From NCBI RefSeq assembly GCF_022662305.1, contig NZ_JAKNQH010000003.1:124001-188000 (forward strand): 64,000 nt of DNA. Direction: 5' to 3'. Position 1 is the first letter of the stretch. Each line of letters opens with the position of its first letter. The notes under the pieces were generated by a model. It had not been told where the DNA came from, did no database searches, and worked only from the letters and a program-made list of their open reading frames with translations. Positions 38,429-46,396 of this stretch are shown piece by piece. The stretch is from Sphingomonas sp. BAUL-RG-20F-R05-02. GTDB lineage: Bacteria; Pseudomonadota; Alphaproteobacteria; Sphingomonadales; Sphingomonadaceae. A program made the position numbers and the translations under genes.

Positions 38429-39280
38429 TTGAACCAGGACCAGCCCGCCTCGCCGGGGCCAGACCGCCGCATCGCGCTGTTGATCGATGCCGACAACGTG
38501 TCGCACGCCAATATCGCGGCGATGCTGGCGGAATTGTCGAAATACGGCACCGCCAACATTCGCCGTGCCTATGGCGACTGGGGCAGCCCGGGTCTGAAGG
38601 GCTGGCGCGAGAAGCTGCACGAATTTGCGATCCGGCCGATCCAGCAGTTCAGCTATTCGACCGGCAAGAACGCGACCGATATCGCGCTGGTGATCGATGC
38701 GATGGAGCTGCTCTACACGCAAAAGCCCGACGCCTTCTGCATCGCATCGAGCGATGCCGATTTCACGCCGCTGGTGATGCAGTTGAAGGCGAACGGCCAC
38801 GACGTCTACGGGTTTGGCGAGCGCAAGACGCCGTCGCCGTTCGTCAACGCCTGCACGACGTTCCTGTATCTCGATACGCTGGAAGGGAGCGCCGCGAAGG
38901 AGCGCGTGGCGGAACCTTCGGCCAAGCCCAAGACCAGCAAGAAAGCATCGGAAAAGGCGGGTGAGAAATCGGGCGATAAAGCGGCCGACCAGCCCGTCGC
39001 CAAAAAGGCCGCCGAACCGCTTGCCAAGGACGCCAAGCTGGTCGCGTTGCTGCGCGGTGCGGTCGAGGCATCGGCCTATGACGACGGCTGGGCGTCGATG
39101 TCGGCGGCGGGCAGCACCGCCAAGCGGCAGGCGCCGATCGACCCGCGCAATTACGGGTGCAAGAACTTCCCCGCCTTGTTCGAGGCGACCGAGGCGTTCG
39201 AGATCTTCAAGGGCGAGAACGGCCAGCGTTACGTGGCGGACAAGCTGAATGCGGAGCGGACGCCGAAGCCGGCGTTTTAA
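38429..39280 (+). CDS. NYN-domain putative RNase with C-terminal OST-HTH/LOTUS domain
   Basis: The 283-residue protein has an N-terminal NYN (PIN-like) domain with LLIDADNVSHANI, YGDWGSPGLKGW, DIALVIDAMELL and CIASSDADFTPLV, whose aspartates form the metal site. A Lys/Ala-rich linker (about residues 155-195) leads to an OST-HTH-type domain (DPRNYGCKNFPALFEATEAFEI) likely to bind RNA. TTG at 38429 is the only start close to the domain and has AAGGA about seven bases upstream. Proteins of this LabA/DUF88 type are suspected RNases. Its stop overlaps the convergent symporter stop within TTTAAA. Confidence 0.85.
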   Translation: MNQDQPASPGPDRRIALLIDADNVSHANIAAMLAELSKYGTANIRRAYGDWGSPGLKGWREKLHEFAIRPIQQFSYSTGKNATDIALVIDAMELLYTQKPDAFCIASSDADFTPLVMQLKANGHDVYGFGERKTPSPFVNACTTFLYLDTLEGSAAKERVAEPSAKPKTSKKASEKAGEKSGDKAADQPVAKKAAEPLAKDAKLVALLRGAVEASAYDDGWASMSAAGSTAKRQAPIDPRNYGCKNFPALFEATEAFEIFKGENGQRYVADKLNAERTPKPAF

Positions 39281-40518
39281 ACGGAAGCGATTTCGCGTGT
39301 GCGCTGCCGCCCAAGCCCGACGGTGATCGCCACGTCCATCGTCACGTTGCCGACGGTGCGGAACAGATCGGGGATCGTCTCCACAGCGATCAGCAGGCCG
39401 AGCGCCTCGATCGGCACGCCCATGGCGAGCGCGACCGGGGCGACCGACGAGAAATAGGTGATCGTCCCCGGCAGGCTGACCGCGCCCATCGTCGTGATCG
39501 CGGCGGTGCAGATGCCCGCCAGCAGCGCGCCCGGCCCGATCGCCACGCCCAGCCAGTGCGCGATGTACAGCGCGACCGCGAGGTTCATCGCCGGGCTGGT
39601 GGCGCGAAAGATGGCGACCGCGATCGGCAGCACGATGCCGGCGGCAGCGGGTGCGGCGCCGAGCGATTCGCTCGCCGCCAGCATCGTCGGCAGGCTGGCG
39701 AGCGAGGATTGCGTCGAGATCGCCACCGCCTGCGCAGGCGCCACGGCGCGTGCGAACCGCGCGATCGACACGCGGCCGAACAGCGCGGCCACCGGATAGG
39801 CAGACAGCAGCACGAGGAAACCAAGTGACGAGACGACGATGATATAATGCAGCAGCGCGCCGAACGCCGCCGCGCCGGTGCGCGCGCCGACCCCGTACGC
39901 GAGCGCGCCCACCCCGACCGGTGCGAGCTTCAGCACCCAGCCGATGATGATGAGCAGCGCATCGGTCATCGCACCGAACCAGGCGGTGAGGCGCTCGCGC
40001 GGTTCGGGCGCGAGCTGCGTGATGGCGAAGGCAAGCGCCAGCGTGAAGATGGTGAGTGGCAGGAACGAGTCGCTGGCGGCGGCGCTGACCACGTTGGACG
40101 GCACGATCGTCTCGAAAAACTGGCCGAGCGTCGGCACCGTGCCGACCGGCTGCGCACCGCTCAGCGCCTTGCGCAGCGCGTCAGACCATGCCGACGGCAG
40201 CGGCCAAAGATCGAGCAGCAGCGGCGTGACCACCGCCGACAGGATCGTCGTCGCCCACAGAATGACGACCATCGTCAGCACCCCGCGCAGGGCAAGCCTG
40301 CCCGCACGCGCCGCATCCGCCGCCGCGCCGACACCGGTCACCAGCAGGCCGACGATGAGCGGCACGATCACCATCTGTAACCCGTGAAGCCAGGCGAGGC
40401 CGATCGGCTGGGTGATCTGCGTCACCCCGATCGCCACCCTCGCATCGACCGCGACCAGCGCGATGCCGATCAACAGGCCGCTGACCAGCGACAGCAAAAT
40501 CCGTGTTGCCTGCGACAT
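39277..40518 (-). CDS. Dicarboxylate/amino acid:cation symporter (DAACS family)
   Basis: The 413-residue inner-membrane protein shows the DAACS fold: several N-terminal helices, IGLAWLHGLQMVIVPLIVGLLVTGV, a serine-rich reentrant hairpin (AISTQSSLASLPTMLAA), and SPAMNLAVALYIAH, where the usual NMDGT-like metal site is replaced by an NLAVALY stretch. A second hairpin AITTMGAVSLPG follows. It should import C4-dicarboxylates or acidic amino acids with Na+ or H+. The substrate is not clear from sequence. Confidence 0.88.
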   Translation of the reverse strand: MSQATRILLSLVSGLLIGIALVAVDARVAIGVTQITQPIGLAWLHGLQMVIVPLIVGLLVTGVGAAADAARAGRLALRGVLTMVVILWATTILSAVVTPLLLDLWPLPSAWSDALRKALSGAQPVGTVPTLGQFFETIVPSNVVSAAASDSFLPLTIFTLALAFAITQLAPEPRERLTAWFGAMTDALLIIIGWVLKLAPVGVGALAYGVGARTGAAAFGALLHYIIVVSSLGFLVLLSAYPVAALFGRVSIARFARAVAPAQAVAISTQSSLASLPTMLAASESLGAAPAAAGIVLPIAVAIFRATSPAMNLAVALYIAHWLGVAIGPGALLAGICTAAITTMGAVSLPGTITYFSSVAPVALAMGVPIEALGLLIAVETIPDLFRTVGNVTMDVAITVGLGRQRTREIASV

Positions 40519-40672
40519 GTGGTTCCCCTGTGTCGCGTAACGAAGCGGGGAACACGCCGGAATGGCAAGAGAAATCTGTTCGGATGCTCCCTACAGACAC
40601 CTGAGAAAAGGCGAAACAGGCGCTCGCCGTCCCCGGCGCGTGGTCGATCGCCGGGACCTTATCCCCGTCATC

Positions 40673-40708
40673 GAACGTGCGGACCGCGATGTGGCGGCCC
40701 GCACGTTC
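40673..40708 (-). terminator. Long hairpin after the glycine-zipper gene
   Basis: GAACGTGCGG (40673-40682) pairs with CCGCACGTTC (40699-40708). After an A-C mismatch, CCGC pairs with GCGG around the loop GATGTG. It begins six bases after the minus-strand stop at 40714. No T-run is present, so it may end or protect the mRNA. Confidence 0.6.
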
Positions 40709-40713
40709 AAAGG

Positions 40714-41580
40714 TCAGCGCCAGTAATGGCCGCCCCAACGCGGCCCACGGCCATAGCCGGGTCGCCCGTAGTAGCCGTAATGCCCATAATAGGGCCGGTA
40801 GGTGCGATAGTACCAGCTGTGGTATGGGTAAGGACGGTACGCCCACGTGCCCCCGACGAAGACCCACGGGCGATACCAGCCCGGTGCGGCATATTCGTAG
40901 TCCGGCTCCGCATAGGTGTAGACCTGCGCATCGCGGCGCACGACGAAGCCGGGCGGGCAGCCGGGGCTGGTATCGTTGCTGGTGCTGTTGCCGACGGCAG
41001 CACCGCCGACCGCGCCGATCGCCGCGCCTGCGAAGGTCCCCGCGCCGCGGTCGTGCCGACCGGCAAGACCGTTGCCGAGGAGCGCGCCGAGCACGCCGCC
41101 GATCACCGCACCAGTGGCGGTGTTGTTGTGCGACTTGACGCAATTCTCGCGCGACCAGGTCTCGACATTGGCGGCGTAGCGGCTGTCGCGCTGATCGAGG
41201 TCACCCGGGCCGGGCTGGTAACCGGGCGGTGGCGGCGGCGGGCGGGTGCCGTCATAATCCGGTGGCGGCGGCAGGTCGGACTGGGGCGCACTGGCATAGG
41301 CCTGTGGCGCACGATCATCATAGCGTTGCGACCCACGATCGTCGTACGTCTGCGGCGCACGGTCATCGTAAGGCGGCTGCGCGCGATCGTCATAGCGCGA
41401 CGGCGCCTGGCGATCCTGTGCGGCGGGTGCCGCGTTGGTGTAGGCCGGCGGCGCATCGTCAGCGTTGCCGGTATATTGCGCGGCGGCGATGCCGCTGGCG
41501 ATTGGGCTGAACGCCAGGGTCATCGTGCTGGCGGCGAGAAGCATGCGGGAAGCGGTCAGCGGCATGTCGGGAAGATCCAT
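40714..41580 (-). CDS. Exported glycine-zipper protein with YDDR repeats
   Basis: The 288-residue precursor carries a signal peptide after MDLPDMPLTASRMLLAASTMTLAFS; ATG at 41565 is an alternative start. The mature part has a low-complexity region with five YDDR units spaced about 10-11 residues, then a proline run. A glycine-zipper 2TM domain follows (GAVIGGVLGALLGNGLAG, GAAIGAVGGAAVGN), and the tail is Tyr/Gly/Trp-rich (YYGHYGYYGRPGYG). Such domains insert in the envelope, as in SlyB/Rick_17kDa-type proteins. Function is unknown. Confidence 0.75.
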   Translation of the reverse strand: MDLPDMPLTASRMLLAASTMTLAFSPIASGIAAAQYTGNADDAPPAYTNAAPAAQDRQAPSRYDDRAQPPYDDRAPQTYDDRGSQRYDDRAPQAYASAPQSDLPPPPDYDGTRPPPPPPGYQPGPGDLDQRDSRYAANVETWSRENCVKSHNNTATGAVIGGVLGALLGNGLAGRHDRGAGTFAGAAIGAVGGAAVGNSTSNDTSPGCPPGFVVRRDAQVYTYAEPDYEYAAPGWYRPWVFVGGTWAYRPYPYHSWYYRTYRPYYGHYGYYGRPGYGRGPRWGGHYWR

Positions 41581-41877
41581 CCAAGGGTGGTATGTGGAGC
41601 ATTGCCACCGCGGATGTGAACGCAAGCTGATACTTGCATGAGAATGTCGGCGCGGACCGCTGGGCCGTTTTGAATGGCATACGCTCGGACCATTTTGGCT
41701 GTACTCAGACCGGGTAGGCGGCCCAATCGTAAGCAACAAAATATACGGGGATGACAGATTTTTTATATATAGTTGCTGCGCCAGCCGAGGCGGAGGACAC
41801 TCCATTTGTGGTGGTGGGGCCAGGCCGGGGCGAGATGATCGCTCCGGTCTGGTCTTCGCCGCCACGTTCCACGCACA
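41581..41877. other. Non-coding gap with an AT-rich tract
   Basis: This nearly 300-base stretch separates the acylase stop from the glycine-zipper start, both on the minus strand. It holds an unusually AT-rich patch at about 41736-41775 (AACAAAATATACG, then ATTTTTTATATATAG), likely promoter DNA for the glycine-zipper gene. I could not place convincing -35/-10 boxes or a terminator. A reading frame on the other strand here is Arg/Pro-rich and rejected. Confidence 0.4.
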
Positions 41878-44031
41878 TTAGCTGCCGGGATGGTAGACGC
41901 GCTCGATGTGGCCGGTCAGGTCCGCCCGCTCGAAATACACCGGCCTTAGCGTGCCGCCGGCGTAGCGCGCGATCTGGTCGGCGAAGTGCGGCGAGGCGGG
42001 ATCGCCCGATTCGCCGCCCGCCATCACCGCCACCGCTCTGGGTCGTGCGCCGAACTCGACCACCGCGACGAAGCTGTTGCCGCTGGTGCCGTACCAGCGC
42101 TTGGTGTTGTCATAGGCACGCGCGCCGAACGAAGCAAGCGAACCCCATTGTGAAGAGGTGAACGGCACCGGATAGCTTGGTTTGGCATCATCGAAATGCG
42201 GCGCGATACTGTCGTCGAGTCGTTGGAACCGGTTGATCTCGCCCCACGGTACCTGACAGCGCCCGAAATCATCGGACAGCCGGGCCACCGCCTTCGCGAA
42301 AGCATCGACCTTCTGCGCGGGCGCAAGGCGTGTGCTGATATAGTCGGGCACGTTGATCCGCTCGGCCTGCGCGAACGGACCGACCTCATGCCATAGCGTG
42401 TCGCCCCAGAACACCGCGAGCGAGGTCGCCACCGAATCGGCACCCCAGCGATCATTCCAGCCGCGCAGCACCGCGATCGGTTCGGCGAGCTTGGCACGGC
42501 GTGGGTCATCCGGCGCGAGCGCGTCGTACGCGGAGAGCAGTTGCGGGATCAGTCGCGCGAACGCCGGTAGATAGCTGTCGAACGCCGCCGCCAGCAGCCG
42601 CTCCCGCGTGAAGTCGTGGCGACCGGGCAGCAGCAGCAACGCATGTTCGCCGCGCGCGTTTTCGCCGCCCTGATCCATGTATTTCGGGTAGTCTGCGGCC
42701 TTCGGGCTGTCCGGACCGGCGGCGGTCCACGGCCAGTTGTTGGTGTTGAACGCGTAGCCAGATTTGGGGCGGATGACGTTTGGCAAGGTCGCGACCGGGT
42801 GCAGCCCGTGCCAGTCGGTCGCGGGGTCGCTGCCGTCGACCGCGTGCGTATAGTCGAACTTCGCGGACCGGATCGGCACGAACTGCGGGTGGAGATAGGC
42901 GATCTCGCCCTTGGCATCGGCGAACAACGTGTCGTTGGACGAATTGGCCTGAAGCGCGGCAACCTTGAGGTAGCCGGCGAGATCGCTGGTCGTGGTCCTG
43001 AGCCAGCTCTGTTCGAGCGCGGGCACCGGCTTCCACATCAGCGCCTCCGCGATCCACTTGCCGTCGCGCTTGGCGACGATCGGGCCGTGGTGGCTGGCAT
43101 AGGTGGCGAAACGCCGTTCGGTGAGGCTGCCGTCCGGCTGCCGCACCTTGATGGTGATGGCGCGGGTGGTGAGCGGGCGCAGCGCGGTGCCGTAGCGATA
43201 GCGCTGGCCGACGATCGTCTCCGCAAACTCATCGACATTATCGACGGTGGAGGAGGTGTGCATCCAGCCGGCGTGCGCGTTGAAGCCCTGATAGATGAAG
43301 AACTGCCCCCAGGTCGACGCACCATAGGCGTTCAGGCCGGCATCGCTGGTCATCTGAAGTTCGGCGCGGAAGTAGAAGCTGGTGTGCGGGTTGATGAGCA
43401 GCAGCGCATGCCCGCCCACGGTATTGGCGGGCGCGATCGCGATGCCGTTCGATCCGCGCGGTTCCTCCGGGCGGAAGCCGCGCTGCGCCTCGGTCAGCGC
43501 GACCGACGTGTCGCCGTAAAACGCGGCGAGATCCTTTAGCGAGATGCGCTCGATATCGCCGCCGATGCTGCCTTCAGTAAAGGACAGCGCCATCCACGGT
43601 TCGAAATGCGTCAGCACCTTCGGATGCGTGGCGGGGTGCGTCGCTAGGTAGAAGTTGAGCCCGTCCGCCCACGCCTGCATCAGCGTGCGCAGCCACGCCG
43701 GTGCGCTTGCATAGCGGGCCTGAAGATCGACGGGATCGGTGTAGAGTCGCTGGCGCAGATCGGCCCACAGCGCCGCCTTGCCTTCCGCCTCGGCAGTGCG
43801 GCCGAGTGCGGTCAGATAGTTTGCCTCGATGCGCGCGAAATCATCCTCGGCCTGCGCGTAGATCGCGCCGAACACCGCATCGGCGTCGCTGCGCCCATGG
43901 ACGTGGGCGATCCCCCAATCGTCCCGCGTGATGGTGACGCGAGATGCTTCGCCGCGCGCGCGGAGGAGGTCGGCGTCGGCCGGCACCGGCGATGCAGCGA
44001 GCAGGGCGAGCGTGGCGAGGGAGATCGGCAT
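41878..44031 (-). CDS. Penicillin-acylase-family Ntn hydrolase
   Basis: The 717-residue precursor starts with a short hydrophobic signal (MPISLATLALLAASPVPADA). TRDDWGIAHVHGRSDADAVFGAIYAQAEDDF opens the acylase A-chain. The autocatalytic cleavage site is EEPRGSNGIAIAP, which would expose Ser194 as the N-terminal nucleophile of the B-chain, followed by LLINPHTSFYFRAE. It ends in a normal B-chain region. Family members hydrolyse amides such as penicillins, acyl-homoserine lactones or acylated peptides in the periplasm. The substrate here cannot be read. It diverges from the TSUP gene across 263 bases. Confidence 0.9.
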   Translation of the reverse strand: MPISLATLALLAASPVPADADLLRARGEASRVTITRDDWGIAHVHGRSDADAVFGAIYAQAEDDFARIEANYLTALGRTAEAEGKAALWADLRQRLYTDPVDLQARYASAPAWLRTLMQAWADGLNFYLATHPATHPKVLTHFEPWMALSFTEGSIGGDIERISLKDLAAFYGDTSVALTEAQRGFRPEEPRGSNGIAIAPANTVGGHALLLINPHTSFYFRAELQMTSDAGLNAYGASTWGQFFIYQGFNAHAGWMHTSSTVDNVDEFAETIVGQRYRYGTALRPLTTRAITIKVRQPDGSLTERRFATYASHHGPIVAKRDGKWIAEALMWKPVPALEQSWLRTTTSDLAGYLKVAALQANSSNDTLFADAKGEIAYLHPQFVPIRSAKFDYTHAVDGSDPATDWHGLHPVATLPNVIRPKSGYAFNTNNWPWTAAGPDSPKAADYPKYMDQGGENARGEHALLLLPGRHDFTRERLLAAAFDSYLPAFARLIPQLLSAYDALAPDDPRRAKLAEPIAVLRGWNDRWGADSVATSLAVFWGDTLWHEVGPFAQAERINVPDYISTRLAPAQKVDAFAKAVARLSDDFGRCQVPWGEINRFQRLDDSIAPHFDDAKPSYPVPFTSSQWGSLASFGARAYDNTKRWYGTSGNSFVAVVEFGARPRAVAVMAGGESGDPASPHFADQIARYAGGTLRPVYFERADLTGHIERVYHPGS

Positions 44032-44294
44032 GAGCAGACGCTATGTGGCGGCCACGCCGGCCGCAAGCGCATCAATGCGGGCTGTGCCGAATTCGCAACA
44101 GCCGACGCATCAAAAGCACCTTTTCTTCGCAGGCAAACTTATTGAGTTGACTTTGCTGCTGTGCGGCAAAAGAAGGTCGTGACGGGAAAACAAGTTGCCG
44201 GATGATATCGGCGGGGTGTTCTCGGAAGCTTTGTTGTGGGGTGCGAGTGCGCTGTGCGTGTGACCACGCGGGCGCAGCAAAAGGGGGTTGGTCG

Positions 44295-45128
44295 ATGGAT
44301 GTGACAATGACGGCGTGGCTTGTCCCGCTGGTGGCGCTCTTGCTCGCGGGGCTCGCCGCAGGCTTTACCGCCGGGATATTCGGGGTCGGGGGCGGCTTCA
44401 TCGTGGTGCCGGCACTGGTGTACCTGCTGCCGCTGCTCGGCGGCGACAAACTGCAATATGCACATGTCGCGATCGGCACGTCGGCGGCGACGATCATCGT
44501 CACCTCGATCCGCTCGTTCCGCTCGCACTCCAAGCGCGGCGCGGTCGATATGGAGGTGCTGCGGACATGGGCGCCGTGGCTGGTCGCGGGTGACGCGATC
44601 GGCGTCGTGCTGGCGGATCACGTCGATGGCCATGTGCTGCTGCTGATTTTCGCGATCGGTGTGCTGCTGATGTCGGTCAACTTCTTGGTGCCGAAGCTCA
44701 GCAACTATGTCGTGTCCGACACGATGCCCGGCCTTGCGCCACGGGTGGCGATCGCCGGTGGGCTCGGCACCTTCTCCTCGCTGCTTGGCATCGGCGGCGG
44801 CAGCATCGCGATCATGGTGATGACGCTGTGCGGTCGGTCGATCCACAAAGCGATCGCGACGGCTGCGGGGATCGGCGTGCTGATCGCGATTCCTACCGCG
44901 ATCGGCTTCATGATTACGGGCCTGAACGAACGGGGCCTGCCGTGGGGTTCGCTCGGCTATGTCAACCTGCCCGCGACACTGGCGATCTCGTCGATGTCGG
45001 TGCTGACCGCGCCCTATGGCGTCGCGGTCGCGCACAACCTGCCGGCGGCACCGCTCAAGAAGATCTTCGGCCTGTACCTCATCGTGATCTCGTTCACGAT
45101 GTTCGCAAAGGCGCTGCACGCACACTGA
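44295..45128 (+). CDS. TSUP-family sulfite/organosulfur exporter
   Basis: The 277-residue membrane protein has two TauE/SafE repeats. AGLAAGFTAGIFGVGGGFIVVPALVYLLP and GTSAATIIVTSIRSFRSH mark the first, and GLGTFSSLLGIGGGSIAIMVM the second. About eight helices are expected. Family members move sulfite, sulfoacetate or related anions across the inner membrane. ATG at 44295 has AGGGG eight bases upstream. The aminotransferase gene follows 36 bases after the stop, so they probably form an operon, hinting at a sulfur-containing amino acid or amine as the shared substrate (inference). Confidence 0.9.
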   Translation: MDVTMTAWLVPLVALLLAGLAAGFTAGIFGVGGGFIVVPALVYLLPLLGGDKLQYAHVAIGTSAATIIVTSIRSFRSHSKRGAVDMEVLRTWAPWLVAGDAIGVVLADHVDGHVLLLIFAIGVLLMSVNFLVPKLSNYVVSDTMPGLAPRVAIAGGLGTFSSLLGIGGGSIAIMVMTLCGRSIHKAIATAAGIGVLIAIPTAIGFMITGLNERGLPWGSLGYVNLPATLAISSMSVLTAPYGVAVAHNLPAAPLKKIFGLYLIVISFTMFAKALHAH

Positions 45129-45164
45129 TCATTCGAACTTTAACAAAATCGGGGAACTGGAATC

Positions 45165-46334
45165 ATGTCGGATATGCTGGTGAAGGAAGACGTGCAGGAC
45201 GACCTGCTTGGTCGTGGTTTCGCGCGGCGCGATCTTGCGCGGATCGCCGCCGTGTTCGGGGTCGGCGCGGCCGCCGCCACGCTCGGGCGGCCCGCGTTCG
45301 CGTCGGGCGGCATACCTGATCCCGCACCGACCGCGAAGGTGCGGATCGGTGCCAACGAATGCTGGACCGGGCCGTTCATGCCGGGCCAGAAAGCCGCCGC
45401 CGCGATCATCGCCAGCGGCAACCGCTACGCGCCGCATGACGAGCGCGGCGATTTCATCAAGGCAGTAATGGCGGTAGAGGGCGTACCGTACGATCACGTC
45501 GCGCCGTGGCCGGGTTCGAGTGATCCGCTGTGCCGTTCGGTCGTCACCTTCTGCTCGCCGACGCGCGGTCTCGTCACCGCCGATCCGACGTTCGAACTGG
45601 CTGGCCGGACCGCTGCCTGGCTGAAGGTGCCGGTCAAGGCGGTGCCGCTGACCAAGACCTACACGCACGACGTAAAGGCGATGCTCGCCGCCGATCCGAA
45701 CGCCGGCCTTTATTACATCTGCACGCCCAACAACCCGACCGGCACGATCACGCCACTCGCAGACATCGAATGGCTGCTCGACAACAAGCCTGCCGATGCG
45801 ATGGTGCTGATCGACGAGGCATACACCCACTTCGCCGGCGTACCGACCGCGTCGTACCTTGCCGCGAAGCGCAAGGACGTGATCGTCATGCGCACCTTCT
45901 CGAAGATCTTCGGGATGGCGGGGATGCGGATGGGCTTCATCATGACCAACCCGGATAATCTGGGTAAGATGATGCGCTACGATGGCGGCATGCAGTCCGG
46001 CGCATTGCCGCTGCCGTCGCTTGCCTGTGCGACCGCCAGCCTGACCGCCGCGCCGCTGATCGCGCAGCGCCGCGCCGAGATGCAAAGCGCGCGCGGCCTG
46101 ACGCTAGACCACCTCAAGAAGTACAAGGGGCTGGAGGTTAAGCCGACCGAGGCCAACATGTTCATGATCGACTGGAAGACCAAGCCTGCGCGTGACGTGC
46201 AGGCGGCGTTCCGCAAGCAGAGTATCGAAATCGGCCGGTCGTGGCCGATCTGGCCGACCGTCAGCCGCATCACCGTCGGTTCTGCAGCCGAGATGAAGGA
46301 GTTCTGCATGGCGCTCGACAAGATCATGGCCTGA
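45165..46334 (+). CDS. Tat-exported class I/II PLP aminotransferase
   Basis: The 389-residue protein has a twin-arginine signal, ARRDLARIAAVFGVGAAAATLG (Arg21-Arg22), so it is probably exported folded with its cofactor. The enzyme part has IGANECWTGP, YYICTPNNPTGTITP, MVLIDEAYTHFAG and the PLP-lysine segment MRTFSKIFGMAGMRMGF (Lys247), close to histidinol-phosphate aminotransferases. The cytoplasmic enzymes lack such a signal. It follows a TSUP transporter gene, and a strong hairpin ends the unit. The true amine or amino acid substrate is unknown. Confidence 0.85.
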   Translation: MSDMLVKEDVQDDLLGRGFARRDLARIAAVFGVGAAAATLGRPAFASGGIPDPAPTAKVRIGANECWTGPFMPGQKAAAAIIASGNRYAPHDERGDFIKAVMAVEGVPYDHVAPWPGSSDPLCRSVVTFCSPTRGLVTADPTFELAGRTAAWLKVPVKAVPLTKTYTHDVKAMLAADPNAGLYYICTPNNPTGTITPLADIEWLLDNKPADAMVLIDEAYTHFAGVPTASYLAAKRKDVIVMRTFSKIFGMAGMRMGFIMTNPDNLGKMMRYDGGMQSGALPLPSLACATASLTAAPLIAQRRAEMQSARGLTLDHLKKYKGLEVKPTEANMFMIDWKTKPARDVQAAFRKQSIEIGRSWPIWPTVSRITVGSAAEMKEFCMALDKIMA

Positions 46335-46337
46335 TCG

Positions 46338-46377
46338 CGCAGGGATGCCGCGAGCACGGGCTTGCGGCATCCCTGCG
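46338..46377. terminator. Strong bidirectional terminator hairpin
   Basis: CGCAGGGATGCCGC (46338-46351) pairs perfectly with GCGGCATCCCTGCG (46364-46377); the 12-base loop can close further through AGC/GCT. The 14-bp stem lies between the convergent aminotransferase and histidine kinase stops and can serve both. Confidence 0.75.
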
Positions 46378-46396
46378 AGCGCGTCCGTGTCCGATG

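Noticed and set aside
41751..42161. A plus-strand frame over the acylase 3' end
   Set aside because: It overlaps the conserved acylase C-terminus and is Arg/Pro-rich.
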